A stretch of DNA of 64,000 bases from Marinobacter sediminum (GTDB lineage Bacteria; Pseudomonadota; Gammaproteobacteria; Pseudomonadales; Oleiphilaceae), in NCBI RefSeq assembly GCF_023657445.1, contig NZ_JAGTWY010000001.1:434001-498000 (forward strand), read 5' to 3'. Both the position numbers and the translations under genes were made by a program. Under the pieces are notes generated by a model that searched no databases, was not told the origin of the DNA, and was given only the letters and a program-made list of their open reading frames with translations. Below are positions 18,669-26,995 of the stretch, one piece after another (the stretch's first letter is position 1; each line of letters opens with the position of its first letter).

Positions 18669-19523
18669 TTGTCTAACCTGCCCACCTATCAAAGCTTTTC
18701 GGTAGAAATCACGGATTTCATTGCCCATGTCCAGTTCAGTCGCCCGGAAGCGATGAACACCATGAACAAGGCATTCTGGCTGGAACTGCCAAAATGCATG
18801 CAGGACATTGAGGCCTATACCGACGCCAGGGTCATCGTGATTTCCAGCACCGGCAAGCACTTCTCGGCCGGTATGGACCTGGGCGTATTCAGCGATCCGA
18901 AAGCGGTTCCGATGAGTGGCGATCCCGGCCGCATGGCAGAAAATCTTCGTCGTGTGGTACTGCAGCTGCAGGACACACTGACCTCGCTTGAAAAGATTCG
19001 CCTGCCGGTGCTGGCCGCCATTCACGGTGGCTGTATTGGTGGTGCTCTGGATCTGGTGTGCGCCGCGGACAGCCGTTACTGCACCGAGGACGCCTACTTC
19101 ACCATCAAGGAAACCGAGTTGGGCATGACGGCCGACGTTGGCACGCTGCAGCGTTTGCCGAAGTTGATGCCGGAAGGTGTGGTTCGGGAACTGGCATATA
19201 CCGGCCGCAAGTTCTCTGCCAACGAAGCGCAGAATCTTGGCTTCGTGAATGCTGTCTACGAGGATCAGGAGGCTATGCTGGCGGCTGTGATGGGCATTGC
19301 CGGTCAGATTGCGGCCAATGCACCATTGGCGGTAACTGGCTGCAAGGAGATGCTGAATTACAGCCGGGACCACTCAGTGGAGGACAGTCTGAAGTACATG
19401 GCGACCTGGCAGGCGGGGATGTTCCGTCCCGGTGACATGATGAAATCCTTCCAGGCCAAGGCCCAGAAGAAAACGCCCGAATACGATGACCTGTTCCCGG
19501 TGAAGGGACTGTTCGAGTCGTAA
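18669..19523 (+). CDS. Delta(3,5)-delta(2,4)-dienoyl-CoA isomerase (crotonase family)
   Basis: A 284-residue crotonase-fold enzyme. It shares long stretches with mammalian ECH1, including TADVGTLQRLPKLM and SRDHSVEDSLKYMATW. The three acidic residues that define this isomerase are all present: Asp128 in GGALDL, Glu148 in IKETELG and Asp156 in TADVGTL. It moves conjugated double bases of unsaturated fatty acyl-CoAs into a position usable by beta-oxidation. The start chosen is the TTG at 18669, with AAGGAG six bases upstream; the frame is open further upstream but unlike the family. The CPBP protease gene starts at the next base. Confidence 0.9.
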   Translation: MSNLPTYQSFSVEITDFIAHVQFSRPEAMNTMNKAFWLELPKCMQDIEAYTDARVIVISSTGKHFSAGMDLGVFSDPKAVPMSGDPGRMAENLRRVVLQLQDTLTSLEKIRLPVLAAIHGGCIGGALDLVCAADSRYCTEDAYFTIKETELGMTADVGTLQRLPKLMPEGVVRELAYTGRKFSANEAQNLGFVNAVYEDQEAMLAAVMGIAGQIAANAPLAVTGCKEMLNYSRDHSVEDSLKYMATWQAGMFRPGDMMKSFQAKAQKKTPEYDDLFPVKGLFES

Positions 19524-20123
19524 ATGGCCGCTGCCGAATCCCGTTCCGGCATTTCCTCCCGTGCTGCCCTGGTATTTCAGGGCGGCATTGGTGTGTTTGG
19601 GCTGATTGCCATTGTCCTGTTCGATATACCGGTTCAAAACGGCGGGGTGTCTTTTTCACAGGCGCTGGCTTACGGATGCGTTGGTGCGTTTGGTACCTAT
19701 GGGCTGTTGCTCCTGATGGCCCGTATCCCAGGCATTTTCCCTGACGACCTGGAGCGACAGATGCGAGGGCTGCATCGGTTTGCTTCCAGCTTTGGCTGGC
19801 CCGTATTGGTGGCTTTGTCCATCTTTGCCGGGGTTGGCGAGGAGCTTCTTTTTCGGGGCGCTGTTCAGGGCTGGCTGACGGGGGTGACCGGTGAGCTGGC
19901 TGCTGTTGTGGTGTCCTCTGTGCTTTTTGGGGCGGTGCACTACCTTTCTTTCGCCTACTTCCTGGTAGCAACAGGCCTCGGTCTTTTGCTGGGCTCAGCC
20001 TATGCACTCTCCGACAGCATTGCGCTGGTCATGATCTGGCACGCCGTGTACGACATGGTTGCGCTATTCTGTCTGCTTCGTTTTCCCCACTGGTTTGGTG
20101 TCCGGCGCTCAGATCAGTCCTGA
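19524..20123 (+). CDS. CPBP-family intramembrane metalloprotease
   Basis: A 199-residue membrane protein of the CAAX protease / bacteriocin-processing (ABI) family. The conserved motifs are all present: GEELLFRG (about residue 111), FGAVHY and WHAVYD, which together supply the glutamates and histidines of the metal site. There are about five hydrophobic helices. Its ATG follows the stop of the dienoyl-CoA isomerase without any gap, so translation is probably coupled. The substrate is unknown. The end overlaps the convergent DUF2721 gene by ten bases. Confidence 0.88.
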   Translation: MAAAESRSGISSRAALVFQGGIGVFGLIAIVLFDIPVQNGGVSFSQALAYGCVGAFGTYGLLLLMARIPGIFPDDLERQMRGLHRFASSFGWPVLVALSIFAGVGEELLFRGAVQGWLTGVTGELAAVVVSSVLFGAVHYLSFAYFLVATGLGLLLGSAYALSDSIALVMIWHAVYDMVALFCLLRFPHWFGVRRSDQS

Positions 20124-20533
20124 TCGATATCTTCCCGCAGTGCCCGTTTCCTCGCTTCAAAGCTGGCCAGTTCCACATTGATGGCATTTGTGGATATCTG
20201 TATTTCGTACAGGGAGAAAAGCAGCGACAAAGACAGCAGCACCAGACTGGTTCCGAACGCGATAATGCCGGGCAATTCCGTCCCCAGGAACAGCAGGAAC
20301 ATGGATACGGTGCAGACAAAGAAACTCATAACCCCGAACGCCTGCATGCGCTTTGTCAGCACGATGCGTTTTCGAAGCATGCTGATCTGGCGAGCGATCA
20401 GTGCGTGGTCTTCTTCGGTATCCATCTGTCTGAGCTGCCGGATAAGCTGTGCCAGAACCAGGAACCGGTTGGTGTAGGCCAGCAGCAGTAACGAAATAGC
20501 CGGGAATAGCAGGGCAGGGGTCGTAAGATCCAA
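20114..20533 (-). CDS. DUF2721 membrane protein
   Basis: A 139-residue protein with three hydrophobic segments (about 5-25, 65-85 and 90-112) and charged connecting helices. The pattern TPALLFPAISLLLLAYTNRFLVLA followed by a long basic/acidic helix is that of the DUF2721 family, whose function is unknown. It is the last gene of a minus-strand run argP - nnrU-like - gamma-glutamylcyclotransferase-like - DUF2721, separated by short gaps. Confidence 0.82.
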   Translation of the reverse strand: MDLTTPALLFPAISLLLLAYTNRFLVLAQLIRQLRQMDTEEDHALIARQISMLRKRIVLTKRMQAFGVMSFFVCTVSMFLLFLGTELPGIIAFGTSLVLLSLSLLFSLYEIQISTNAINVELASFEARKRALREDIDQD

Positions 20534-20569
20534 AGTCGGGTCCTTGTCTTGTTCGATGGGAGCGCAGGG

Positions 20570-20923
20570 TTACCAGGTTCCGGAACTAATGCGCTGTTGG
20601 TGCTGAACCGGCCTGTTATATATATAGACCCACGCGGGCCCGTGCTTCGTCGCCATCCTCTTGCGCAGGTAAAGACTGTCACCGGGCGCAGCCGGAAAGT
20701 AGTCCTCCAGTATATCGAGCTCGGTGAGGATCTGGTCGTTGACGGCGTACACTTCCACCAGAACCCCCTCTGAGGGCTTCGCCAGGGCACCGGGGTACGG
20801 GCCCAGATTGAACAGGGTCAGCCCACTCAGAGAGTCCTCGCCAATAAACCTGGCACCCTTCAACAGATGGCTGTTGTTGTGACCCCGCTTGAGGGTGCCG
20901 TAGACCGCGACCATATGCTTCAT
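20570..20923 (-). CDS. Gamma-glutamylcyclotransferase-like (AIG2/YtfP) protein
   Basis: A 117-residue protein of the BtrG/AIG2-like fold. The signature VAVYGTLKRGHNNSHLL near the N-terminus is the conserved YGSL-type loop of this family; the following LTLFNLGPYPGA and the acidic ELDILEDYFP (candidate catalytic Glu) also fit. Members act on gamma-glutamylamines or are uncharacterised. The ATG at 20923 is preferred; a TTG at 20948-20950 or an ATG at 20914 are possible. It follows the NnrU-like gene by seven bases. Confidence 0.83.
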   Translation of the reverse strand: MKHMVAVYGTLKRGHNNSHLLKGARFIGEDSLSGLTLFNLGPYPGALAKPSEGVLVEVYAVNDQILTELDILEDYFPAAPGDSLYLRKRMATKHGPAWVYIYNRPVQHQQRISSGTW

Positions 20924-20930
20924 AAAGCGA

Positions 20931-21506
20931 TCAGACCGGCGCAACGCCAATCAGCCACTGGTGAGCCCAGAGCACCGTGATGACATAAAGTATCAGCCCT
21001 CCCACGACGGCGATGAGGTCGTTGGCCTTGCCAGCCGGAAGGGTTGCTATTGCCCTGGGTGTGCGGCGCTTGAGGGAGATGCGGTCAACCACGGCCCAGG
21101 CCAGGAATGAGCCGAAGAGAATCAGGTCATGCAACATCCCGTTGGCCAGTAAATGCGCCAGGGCCCAAAGCTTTACCGCAACCAGCATAGGATGCTTCAG
21201 TCTGGCTTTGATGCGGCCGGGGAGATAGGTTGCAAGCAGCAGAGGAAACACCGGAATCAATAACAGCATGGCCAGGTGTCGTAGCCCGCCCGGAGGGGTG
21301 TAGACAAGCGTAGGGTCCATTCTGGCAGCACCGTAACCCATCACGATCAGCACCAGGCCGACCAGGGAAATAACGGAGTAGATTCCTTTGAAAGCAGCCT
21401 CTCCAAGCGATCCATGCAATCTGTTTCGTAGCGGTTCGTTGATAATCGATAGCGAGTGAAGGCCAAGAAACAGAATCAGACCAGCGATCAGCGTAGCCAT
21501 TCCCAT
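20931..21506 (-). CDS. NnrU-family membrane protein
   Basis: A 191-residue protein with about five or six transmembrane helices. The LHSLSIINEPLRNRL, RHLAMLLLIPVFPLLLATYLPGR-like arrangement and HPMLVAVKLWALAHLLANG segment match the NnrU/isoprenylcysteine-methyltransferase-like membrane family. In some denitrifiers nnrU lies near nitrite/NO reductase genes; no such genes are nearby here, so a denitrification role is not supported. AAAGGAG precedes the ATG. It lies 12 bases after argP in the same direction. Confidence 0.85.
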   Translation of the reverse strand: MGMATLIAGLILFLGLHSLSIINEPLRNRLHGSLGEAAFKGIYSVISLVGLVLIVMGYGAARMDPTLVYTPPGGLRHLAMLLLIPVFPLLLATYLPGRIKARLKHPMLVAVKLWALAHLLANGMLHDLILFGSFLAWAVVDRISLKRRTPRAIATLPAGKANDLIAVVGGLILYVITVLWAHQWLIGVAPV

Positions 21507-21518
21507 AAGCTCCTTTGT

Positions 21519-22391
21519 TCAGGTAAATGTGTTTGCGGACGTCAGCGTCTGGGTCATGCGATCCATAATGCCCCCGCCATGGCGCCAGAAGTGCCAGTAT
21601 AGCTGGACTTGCAGCGACTGCCTGGGCCCAATGTTAACCAGTTTCCCGGCCTGCACTTCGTCGCGCGCCTGCAGCTCGGGAATCATGCCATACCCCATGC
21701 CGGCCAGTGCCAGTTTTACAAAACCTTCGGAGGAAGGGCAAAGGTGGTAGGGCACACTGCCATGGTAGCCGCATTGGGCAAGAAAGCGATGCTGCAGCTG
21801 GTCGTGCGGTCCGAACACGATAGCCGGAGCCGTTTCCAGGTTGGTCTCATTAAAGCCATCGGGGAAATGACGGCGGACATAGTCCGGTGTTGCCAGGGGC
21901 AGATAGGTCATGCTGCCCAAAGGCACACAACGTGCTCCCGCAACAGGGTGAGGGCTGCTGCACAGGCAGGCTGCGACATCGCCCTCCCGCATGCGGCGCA
22001 GGCCGATGTCCTGATCTTCGATCACCATATCGAGTAACAGCGATTCCTCACGGCAAAACCGGCTGATAGCGCTCGCCCACCAGGTGGCCAGGCTGTCAGC
22101 GTTGAGGGCAATACGGAGTCTTGCCGCCGGTTCTGAAAGCGAGGGAATGGATTGCGACAGATCCCGCTCCAGCAACTGAACCTGCTGTACGTGGTTCAGA
22201 AGCCGCTGGCCGGCGAGTGTTGCCTTGATGGTGGGGCTGCGAACCAGTACAGGCTGGCCCAGCCTGATCTCGAGCGTCCGTATTCTCTGGGATACGGCGG
22301 ACTGAGTAAGACCGAGCGCAGCTCCCGCCCGTTCAAAACCGCCACACTCGATGACGGTGGCCAACGCTTCCAGCAGTTTGTAGTCAAGCAT
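21519..22391 (-). CDS. argP: LysR-family regulator ArgP (IciA-like)
   Basis: A 290-residue LysR regulator. The N-terminal winged HTH begins MLDYKLLEALATVIECGGF and contains LTQSAVSQRIRTLE, very close to ArgP. The effector domain has the family's IALNADSLATWW stretch. ArgP senses lysine and arginine and activates argO. Here it diverges from a LysE/ArgO exporter gene with an 88-base gap, the classical arrangement, so control of that exporter is strongly suggested. Confidence 0.9.
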   Translation of the reverse strand: MLDYKLLEALATVIECGGFERAGAALGLTQSAVSQRIRTLEIRLGQPVLVRSPTIKATLAGQRLLNHVQQVQLLERDLSQSIPSLSEPAARLRIALNADSLATWWASAISRFCREESLLLDMVIEDQDIGLRRMREGDVAACLCSSPHPVAGARCVPLGSMTYLPLATPDYVRRHFPDGFNETNLETAPAIVFGPHDQLQHRFLAQCGYHGSVPYHLCPSSEGFVKLALAGMGYGMIPELQARDEVQAGKLVNIGPRQSLQVQLYWHFWRHGGGIMDRMTQTLTSANTFT

Positions 22392-22479
22392 TAGAAAATC
22401 TTATGTAGCATTATCAGTATGAATTTCCAGTATAGACGGAAATCGATATGCTGCCGTCATCAAATCAGGAGGTTTCATC

Positions 22480-23085
22480 GTGCTCGAGAGTTATCTGACA
22501 GGTCTGGTTGTTTGCGGTGGCATCATTGTGGCTATTGGTGCCCAGAATGCTTATATCCTGAGCCAGGCCATTCGTCGTGAACATCACTGGTGGTCCGCGG
22601 GCCTGTGTATGGTGGCGGATATTACCCTGTTCACCCTGGGAATGTTTGGCGTGAGCGCGGCCCTGATGGCGATGCCGGAGGCGCTGGATATTCTGCGCTG
22701 GCTGGGGGTTGCCTTTCTGGGGTGGCTGGCGATTCAGGCGTTCTTTCGGGCCAGTCGGGGCAGGGCGGCGCTTGAGGCCGGTGAGATCACAAAGCGCAGT
22801 CTCAAGGGGGTATTGTTCACCACACTGGCGGTGACGCTGCTGAACCCGCAAGTGTACCTGGATACCCTGTTGCTGATTCCTGCGATCGGTGCGCAGCAGG
22901 AAAATGCCACCACGTTTGTGGCCGGGGCCAGCAGTGCCTCAATACTCTGGTTCGGGCTGGTTGCCTGGGGTGGTTCTGCGCTGGCACCCATCCTCTCCCG
23001 CCCGCTGGCCTGGCGTATCATTGATGGCGTAATTGGACTTATGATGGCGGGAATAGCGCTTCAACTGGCGTTCGGAGGGCTTTGA
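22480..23085 (+). CDS. argO: LysE/ArgO-type basic amino acid exporter
   Basis: A 201-residue inner-membrane exporter with about five or six helices. GAQNAYILSQAIRREHH (about residues 20-36), GWLAIQAF and LNPQVYLDT are the LysE-family signature segments. It would export arginine and/or lysine analogues. The start is GTG at 22480, with AGGAGG seven bases upstream. The divergent argP gene supports the ArgO rather than the generic LysE assignment. Confidence 0.9.
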   Translation: MLESYLTGLVVCGGIIVAIGAQNAYILSQAIRREHHWWSAGLCMVADITLFTLGMFGVSAALMAMPEALDILRWLGVAFLGWLAIQAFFRASRGRAALEAGEITKRSLKGVLFTTLAVTLLNPQVYLDTLLLIPAIGAQQENATTFVAGASSASILWFGLVAWGGSALAPILSRPLAWRIIDGVIGLMMAGIALQLAFGGL

Positions 23086-23104
23086 TTGCGATCCGTTGCA
23101 AGGA

Positions 23105-23125
23105 GCCGCTTCTACTCGAAGCGGC
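23105..23125. terminator. Hairpin between argO and the NlpC/P60 gene
   Basis: A perfect 8-base inverted repeat, GCCGCTTC and GAAGCGGC with a 5-base loop, lies where the two convergent genes end. The minus-strand stop codon is inside it. No T run follows on either strand, so function as a terminator is uncertain. Confidence 0.4.
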
Positions 23126-23609
23126 GTGCCTCAGTAAAGCGGTCTCTCCAGTAGTAGCCATCCAGCTCTGAAAGCGTAACGCCCGCAGACGTGGACGCAT
23201 GGATGAAACGGTCATCGCCCATGTAGATACCCGCATGCTGTTCCTTGCCCCGGATCCGGAAAAACACCAGATCGCCCGGTTGTACGCTGGCTGGGGCAAT
23301 CACCTTTCCATATTTGAGCATCTGGGAGGTCGTTCGGGGCACCTGCTTGCCAAGGCCCTCACGGTAAGCGGTCATAATGAACCCGGAACAGTCAAAACCT
23401 TGCGCCGAGGTGCCACCGTATTCATAAGGCGCGCCCTGATAGCGCTCAAAAACCTGCCATAGCCGCTGGGTCGATTCCGAAGACTGTGATGGGTCAACCG
23501 CCGAAAACCGGTTATCGCCTGCGGTTTGCAGGTTTGTGGTACTGGCACAGCCTCCGAGTGCCAAAGCCAGCATCGTTAACAAGAGAGACTGTTTGAGCAA
23601 TGCTGCCAT
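23112..23609 (-). CDS. NlpC/P60-family lipoprotein, peptidoglycan endopeptidase
   Basis: A 165-residue secreted lipoprotein. A signal peptide ends with the lipobox LALGG-Cys21. The NlpC/P60 domain contains YGGTSAQGFDCSGF (catalytic Cys74), HAGIYMGD (His125) and IHAS (His137). The family hydrolyses gamma-D-Glu-diaminopimelate bonds in murein stem peptides; an Spr/MepS-like role is likely. The start chosen is ATG 23609 with GGAG upstream, because the longer frame adds a polar stretch before the signal peptide. It diverges from the ydbH-like operon. Confidence 0.92.
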   Translation of the reverse strand: MAALLKQSLLLTMLALALGGCASTTNLQTAGDNRFSAVDPSQSSESTQRLWQVFERYQGAPYEYGGTSAQGFDCSGFIMTAYREGLGKQVPRTTSQMLKYGKVIAPASVQPGDLVFFRIRGKEQHAGIYMGDDRFIHASTSAGVTLSELDGYYWRDRFTEARRFE

Positions 23610-23725
23610 ACTGGAACTCCGGGAAGTTGATCCTGTATAAACTTTATTACTGATTGGACCGGATGTCAGGTTACGGCTTGTGTGACTTTGGCAATTCCTG
23701 ATTACTGAGCAACCTGGAGAGCTCA

Positions 23726-25624
23726 ATGTCTAGCAAAATCCGCCGGCTGTTTGTCTGGTCTGTGGTCATTCTCCTGGCAGTTCTTCTGGTGTGCGGCCTT
23801 TATGCCCGTAAGGCCTGGGAGGAGTGGAAGGCAGCGCAGGCGATCCAGCAGTTCGATTGGCAGGGCGTCAGGCTTTCTCTGGACGGTATCCATGCAGAGG
23901 CATTCTCATTGGTCCGGTCTGACGGGGCACAGCGATTTTCTGTCGAGGGCGACGGGTTTGCTCTGGGTTGGAGCCTTTGGCATCTGGCGCTCTCCAATGT
24001 CCGGGTCGAACGACTCGATGTTGAGATCCCGTCCTGGCCGGTTGCGCAGGCGACAACGGAAACAGGAAGTCCGTTGAATCTGCCAGATCAGCTGCCCTCG
24101 TGGCTCCCCGATCGCATTGCCATCAGGCACTTTAGTGCCAGCTTGCCAGATAAGGTTCAGGTCCGTGGCAATCTGGTGCTCAGTCTCGCCGCGAACCCGG
24201 AGCAATGGCATCTGGAAACCGATGAAACGTGGATTGAGGCTGCTCTGCCAGACATCCACCAGGCAGGCTGGACTTTCCGGGGCGTTAACGCCCGGGTGGG
24301 ACTTGCCGGCTCGGCCGGATTCGACCAGCTCACCCTGGATGTGCTTCCGGATTCAGTGCTCCATGTTGACCGCCTCGATGGCCCCCGCGCGGGCGAAAAC
24401 ATCTGGCTTGGTCAGGTAGATGCCGCTGCGGACGGACTTCGCCTCGAAGCAACCTACAGCCTCACCGACCGCAATCTGCTGACACTGGCGTATGAAGGTC
24501 CTCTGACTCTGGCCGCCCGGTCGTTACATCATCCGAATCTACAACCACAATTCTGGAATTTTAAGGGCCTGGTCGACGGCAACCTCCGTCAGGTCGACCT
24601 CAGAGGGGCGGTGGCCGGTGAGGCTGGCGTTACCTCGGATGTATCAGTTCTCTGGCCTGTAGCTGGCGTGCCTGTTATTTCGGCGACGCTGGATATGGCG
24701 GGAGAGAAAGCCGGAAAGGCCTTTGCCGAAACACTGACCCCCTGGCCGTCCGGCCTTGAGATCAGTGAAGGGCAGCTCAACTTGCAGGCCGAAGTGCGTT
24801 TGCCTGGCGCAACGCCTGTGGCCGAGGCGAAGGTCCGTGCGAAAGGGGTGTCAGGCATTCTGGACCGCATGGCATGGACCGGACTTAATGGCCAGCTGGA
24901 TGTTCAGTACGGGGATAAAATGGTTGTCCGGACATCCGATCTCAGGCTGGAACGGTTGAATCCTGGCATCGCCATGGGCCCCCTCGTCGTTAGTGGCCGT
25001 TACGAGGCGTCTCGTGAAGCGCCGTTCGCAGGTACCGTGTCGGTGATAAAGGGGCACGCGGGATTTCTCGGTGGTGAGCTTCGGGTGAAGCCCGGGGAGT
25101 GGAGGGTGACCGATTTGCCCGCCAGGGTAACGGTTTGGCTGAATGATGTTCAGGTTGGCCGCTTGATGAAGGTATATCCGGCAGAGGGGTTGGATGGCAG
25201 TGGGACGCTAGAGGGGGAGGTTCCGCTGCTAATCAGCATGGATGGTGTGCGGGTTGCCGGTGGCGTGATCAATGCCGCTTCACCGGGCGGCATGCTGAAA
25301 TTCCCGGCGGGTCGTTTGCAGGCGTTGGCACAGAATAACGACACCATGAAACTGGTGGTTCTGGCCCTTCAAAACTTTAACTATGACCGGCTGCGTAGCA
25401 CGATAGACTATGATCAGGATGGAACCCTGAGCCTGGGACTTCGGCTGGAGGGAAGCAATCCTGACGTTCGGGATGGCCACCCCATGGTGGTTAACATCAA
25501 TTTCGAGGAAGACATCCCGGCGTTACTGACCAGTCTGCAGCTGAGCGGGCGGGTGAACGAAGCGGTAACTGAAAAGGTCCGGAACCTGATGAAAAAGCGT
25601 GAGGCCGGCAAGACCGGACAATAG
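23726..25624 (+). CDS. ydbH: YdbH-like AsmA-family intermembrane transport protein
   Basis: A 632-residue protein with one N-terminal membrane anchor (about residues 8-27) and a long beta-rich periplasmic part. The C-terminal region (GGVINAASPGGMLKFPAGR, NNDTMKLVVLALQNFNY, LSLGLRLEGSNPDV, MVVNINFEEDIPALL) is diagnostic for YdbH. With TamB and YhdP, YdbH is one of the AsmA-like proteins that move phospholipid to the outer membrane. It is shorter than the roughly 880-residue E. coli protein. The following ynbE-like and ydbL-like genes give the same order as the enterobacterial operon. GGAGAG lies before the ATG. Confidence 0.88.
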   Translation: MSSKIRRLFVWSVVILLAVLLVCGLYARKAWEEWKAAQAIQQFDWQGVRLSLDGIHAEAFSLVRSDGAQRFSVEGDGFALGWSLWHLALSNVRVERLDVEIPSWPVAQATTETGSPLNLPDQLPSWLPDRIAIRHFSASLPDKVQVRGNLVLSLAANPEQWHLETDETWIEAALPDIHQAGWTFRGVNARVGLAGSAGFDQLTLDVLPDSVLHVDRLDGPRAGENIWLGQVDAAADGLRLEATYSLTDRNLLTLAYEGPLTLAARSLHHPNLQPQFWNFKGLVDGNLRQVDLRGAVAGEAGVTSDVSVLWPVAGVPVISATLDMAGEKAGKAFAETLTPWPSGLEISEGQLNLQAEVRLPGATPVAEAKVRAKGVSGILDRMAWTGLNGQLDVQYGDKMVVRTSDLRLERLNPGIAMGPLVVSGRYEASREAPFAGTVSVIKGHAGFLGGELRVKPGEWRVTDLPARVTVWLNDVQVGRLMKVYPAEGLDGSGTLEGEVPLLISMDGVRVAGGVINAASPGGMLKFPAGRLQALAQNNDTMKLVVLALQNFNYDRLRSTIDYDQDGTLSLGLRLEGSNPDVRDGHPMVVNINFEEDIPALLTSLQLSGRVNEAVTEKVRNLMKKREAGKTGQ

Positions 25625-25666
25625 TGCCGGACAGATGATCGGCGGAATCGAACAGGGGTAAATCAC

Positions 25667-25888
25667 ATGACAGGATACAGCCGGGGGCTTGGTACAGCGG
25701 GCGTGATGCGGAAGCTTGTCGCTATTGCCGTTATCCCGTTACTGGCCGCAGCCTGCACACCAACCGTGCAAATGGCGGCTCCGAAGGAACCCATAACCGT
25801 GAACCTGAACGTCAAGATTCAACATGAAATCTACGTGAAGGTCGATAAGGAAGTGGACGAGCTATTCAGCGATAAAGGCCTGTTCTGA
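25667..25888 (+). CDS. ynbE: YnbE-like lipoprotein
   Basis: A 73-residue lipoprotein. The signal peptide ends in the lipobox LLAAAC, and the mature part PITVNLNVKIQHEIYVKVDKEV matches YnbE. In E. coli YnbE is an outer-membrane lipoprotein that partners with YdbH. The start may be ATG 25667 or the internal ATG 25706; both leave the lipobox intact. Its TGA overlaps the ATG at 25888 of the longer possible ydbL frame. Confidence 0.85.
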   Translation: MTGYSRGLGTAGVMRKLVAIAVIPLLAAACTPTVQMAAPKEPITVNLNVKIQHEIYVKVDKEVDELFSDKGLF

Positions 25889-25917
25889 TGGCCCGGACGG
25901 ACAATAGGGAGCAGATT

Positions 25918-26262
25918 ATGAGATCAGTCACTAAATTCGGCGCTCTCCTGCTGGCGCTGTGTCTCAGCTTGCCGGCACTGGCCATGAGCCTTGATGAGGC
26001 AAAAGAGCAGCTGGATTCTGCCAAGCAGCAGGGCCTGGTGGGTGAGACACCCTCAGGCTATCTGGCCGTGGTTCAGGCGGATGGCAATGCCAGGGCAATC
26101 GTTGATGCCATCAATGAAGCGCGACGCAGCGAGTACAGTCGCATTGCCGGTAAACACGGCATTCCTGTCGGGGAAGTCGAGGTGGTCGCAGGCAAGAAAG
26201 CCGTCGAAAAAACGCCGGCCGGTCAGTTCATTCGCGTCGGTGATAAGTGGGTCAGGAAATAA
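25918..26262 (+). CDS. ydbL: YdbL-like DUF1318 periplasmic protein
   Basis: A 114-residue secreted protein. Signal peptide MRSVTKFGALLLALCLSLPA is cleaved around ALA-M. The mature part, LDEAKEQLDSAKQQGLVGET and a terminal GQFIRVGDKWVRK, is typical of DUF1318/YdbL. In E. coli YdbL modulates the YdbH-YnbE complex. The ATG at 25918 has GGGAG upstream and begins at the signal peptide; an ATG at 25888 would overlap ynbE. It is the third gene of the operon and ends ten bases before the convergent yedK-like gene. Confidence 0.86.
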   Translation: MRSVTKFGALLLALCLSLPALAMSLDEAKEQLDSAKQQGLVGETPSGYLAVVQADGNARAIVDAINEARRSEYSRIAGKHGIPVGEVEVVAGKKAVEKTPAGQFIRVGDKWVRK

Positions 26263-26271
26263 ATTATCGGG

Positions 26272-26940
26272 TTATACCTTGTTGATCAGCGTTGGCGTAT
26301 TGTGCCTCGGATTATTGACTTCCGTTGACACCGGGAATTGCTGAAGCTGCTCTGCCGCGAACCGATGGGTGGCTGCACGAATGCTGTCGCGGTCCGTCAG
26401 GCCGGGATCGAGCCAGCGCTGGAAACAGGATGGGGCAAGAACAACCGGCTGGCGGTCATGAATGTGCTTTAGTGGCTCGCCGGCGGGCTCGGTAATAATC
26501 GCGCAGGCCGTGGTTTCGTCGCCCTCCATGGGCGTCCAGAGTCCGGCAAAGAAGATCACAGGGTGCTTTTGGGGATCAGCCGGGGTGACATAGTGGGGTT
26601 CTTTGCCCTGTTCAGTCTGTTTCCATTCGAACCAGCCATTTGCGGGAATCAGGCAGCGGTGATGCGCGAAGGCCTCGCGGAAGTACTTCGAGGTAGCAAC
26701 GCTTTCGGCCCTGGCATTGATCGGGGAAGGGGCCTTGTCACCGGCCCAAACGGGGCGGAAACCCCAGTGCGAATGCGCCAGTATGGGGGTGCCGGCCATA
26801 CTCGTGCGGATCATGGGAATGCCGATGCCCGGAGTGATGTTGTAGCTGGGCTCAAAGTGACCATCCACCTCCAGGCCCTCGGGGAAGTAATCGAGAATGA
26901 GGGTTTCTGGAGGCGTGTAGAAGGTGAATCGTCCGCACAT
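26272..26940 (-). CDS. yedK: YedK/HMCES-type SOS-response-associated protein (SRAP)
   Basis: A 222-residue SRAP-domain protein. It starts Met-Cys-Gly-Arg, so the catalytic Cys2 is exposed after methionine removal. NARAES, PANGWFEWK and HDRQPVVL supply the other conserved active-site residues (Asn, Glu, His). The family forms a covalent thiazolidine crosslink with abasic sites in single-stranded DNA and shields them. Length matches E. coli YedK. It is transcribed alone; an SOS box was not identified. Confidence 0.94.
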   Translation of the reverse strand: MCGRFTFYTPPETLILDYFPEGLEVDGHFEPSYNITPGIGIPMIRTSMAGTPILAHSHWGFRPVWAGDKAPSPINARAESVATSKYFREAFAHHRCLIPANGWFEWKQTEQGKEPHYVTPADPQKHPVIFFAGLWTPMEGDETTACAIITEPAGEPLKHIHDRQPVVLAPSCFQRWLDPGLTDRDSIRAATHRFAAEQLQQFPVSTEVNNPRHNTPTLINKV

Positions 26941-26995
26941 GGTTGTCCGCCGTATTGTCGAAGCCTGACGGCTCCGGATTTGTTACCCTTGCAGG

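Noticed and set aside
20931..21506. A denitrification locus suggested by NnrU
   Set aside because: No nitrite, nitric-oxide or nitrous-oxide reductase gene lies nearby; the neighbours are argP and small proteins.
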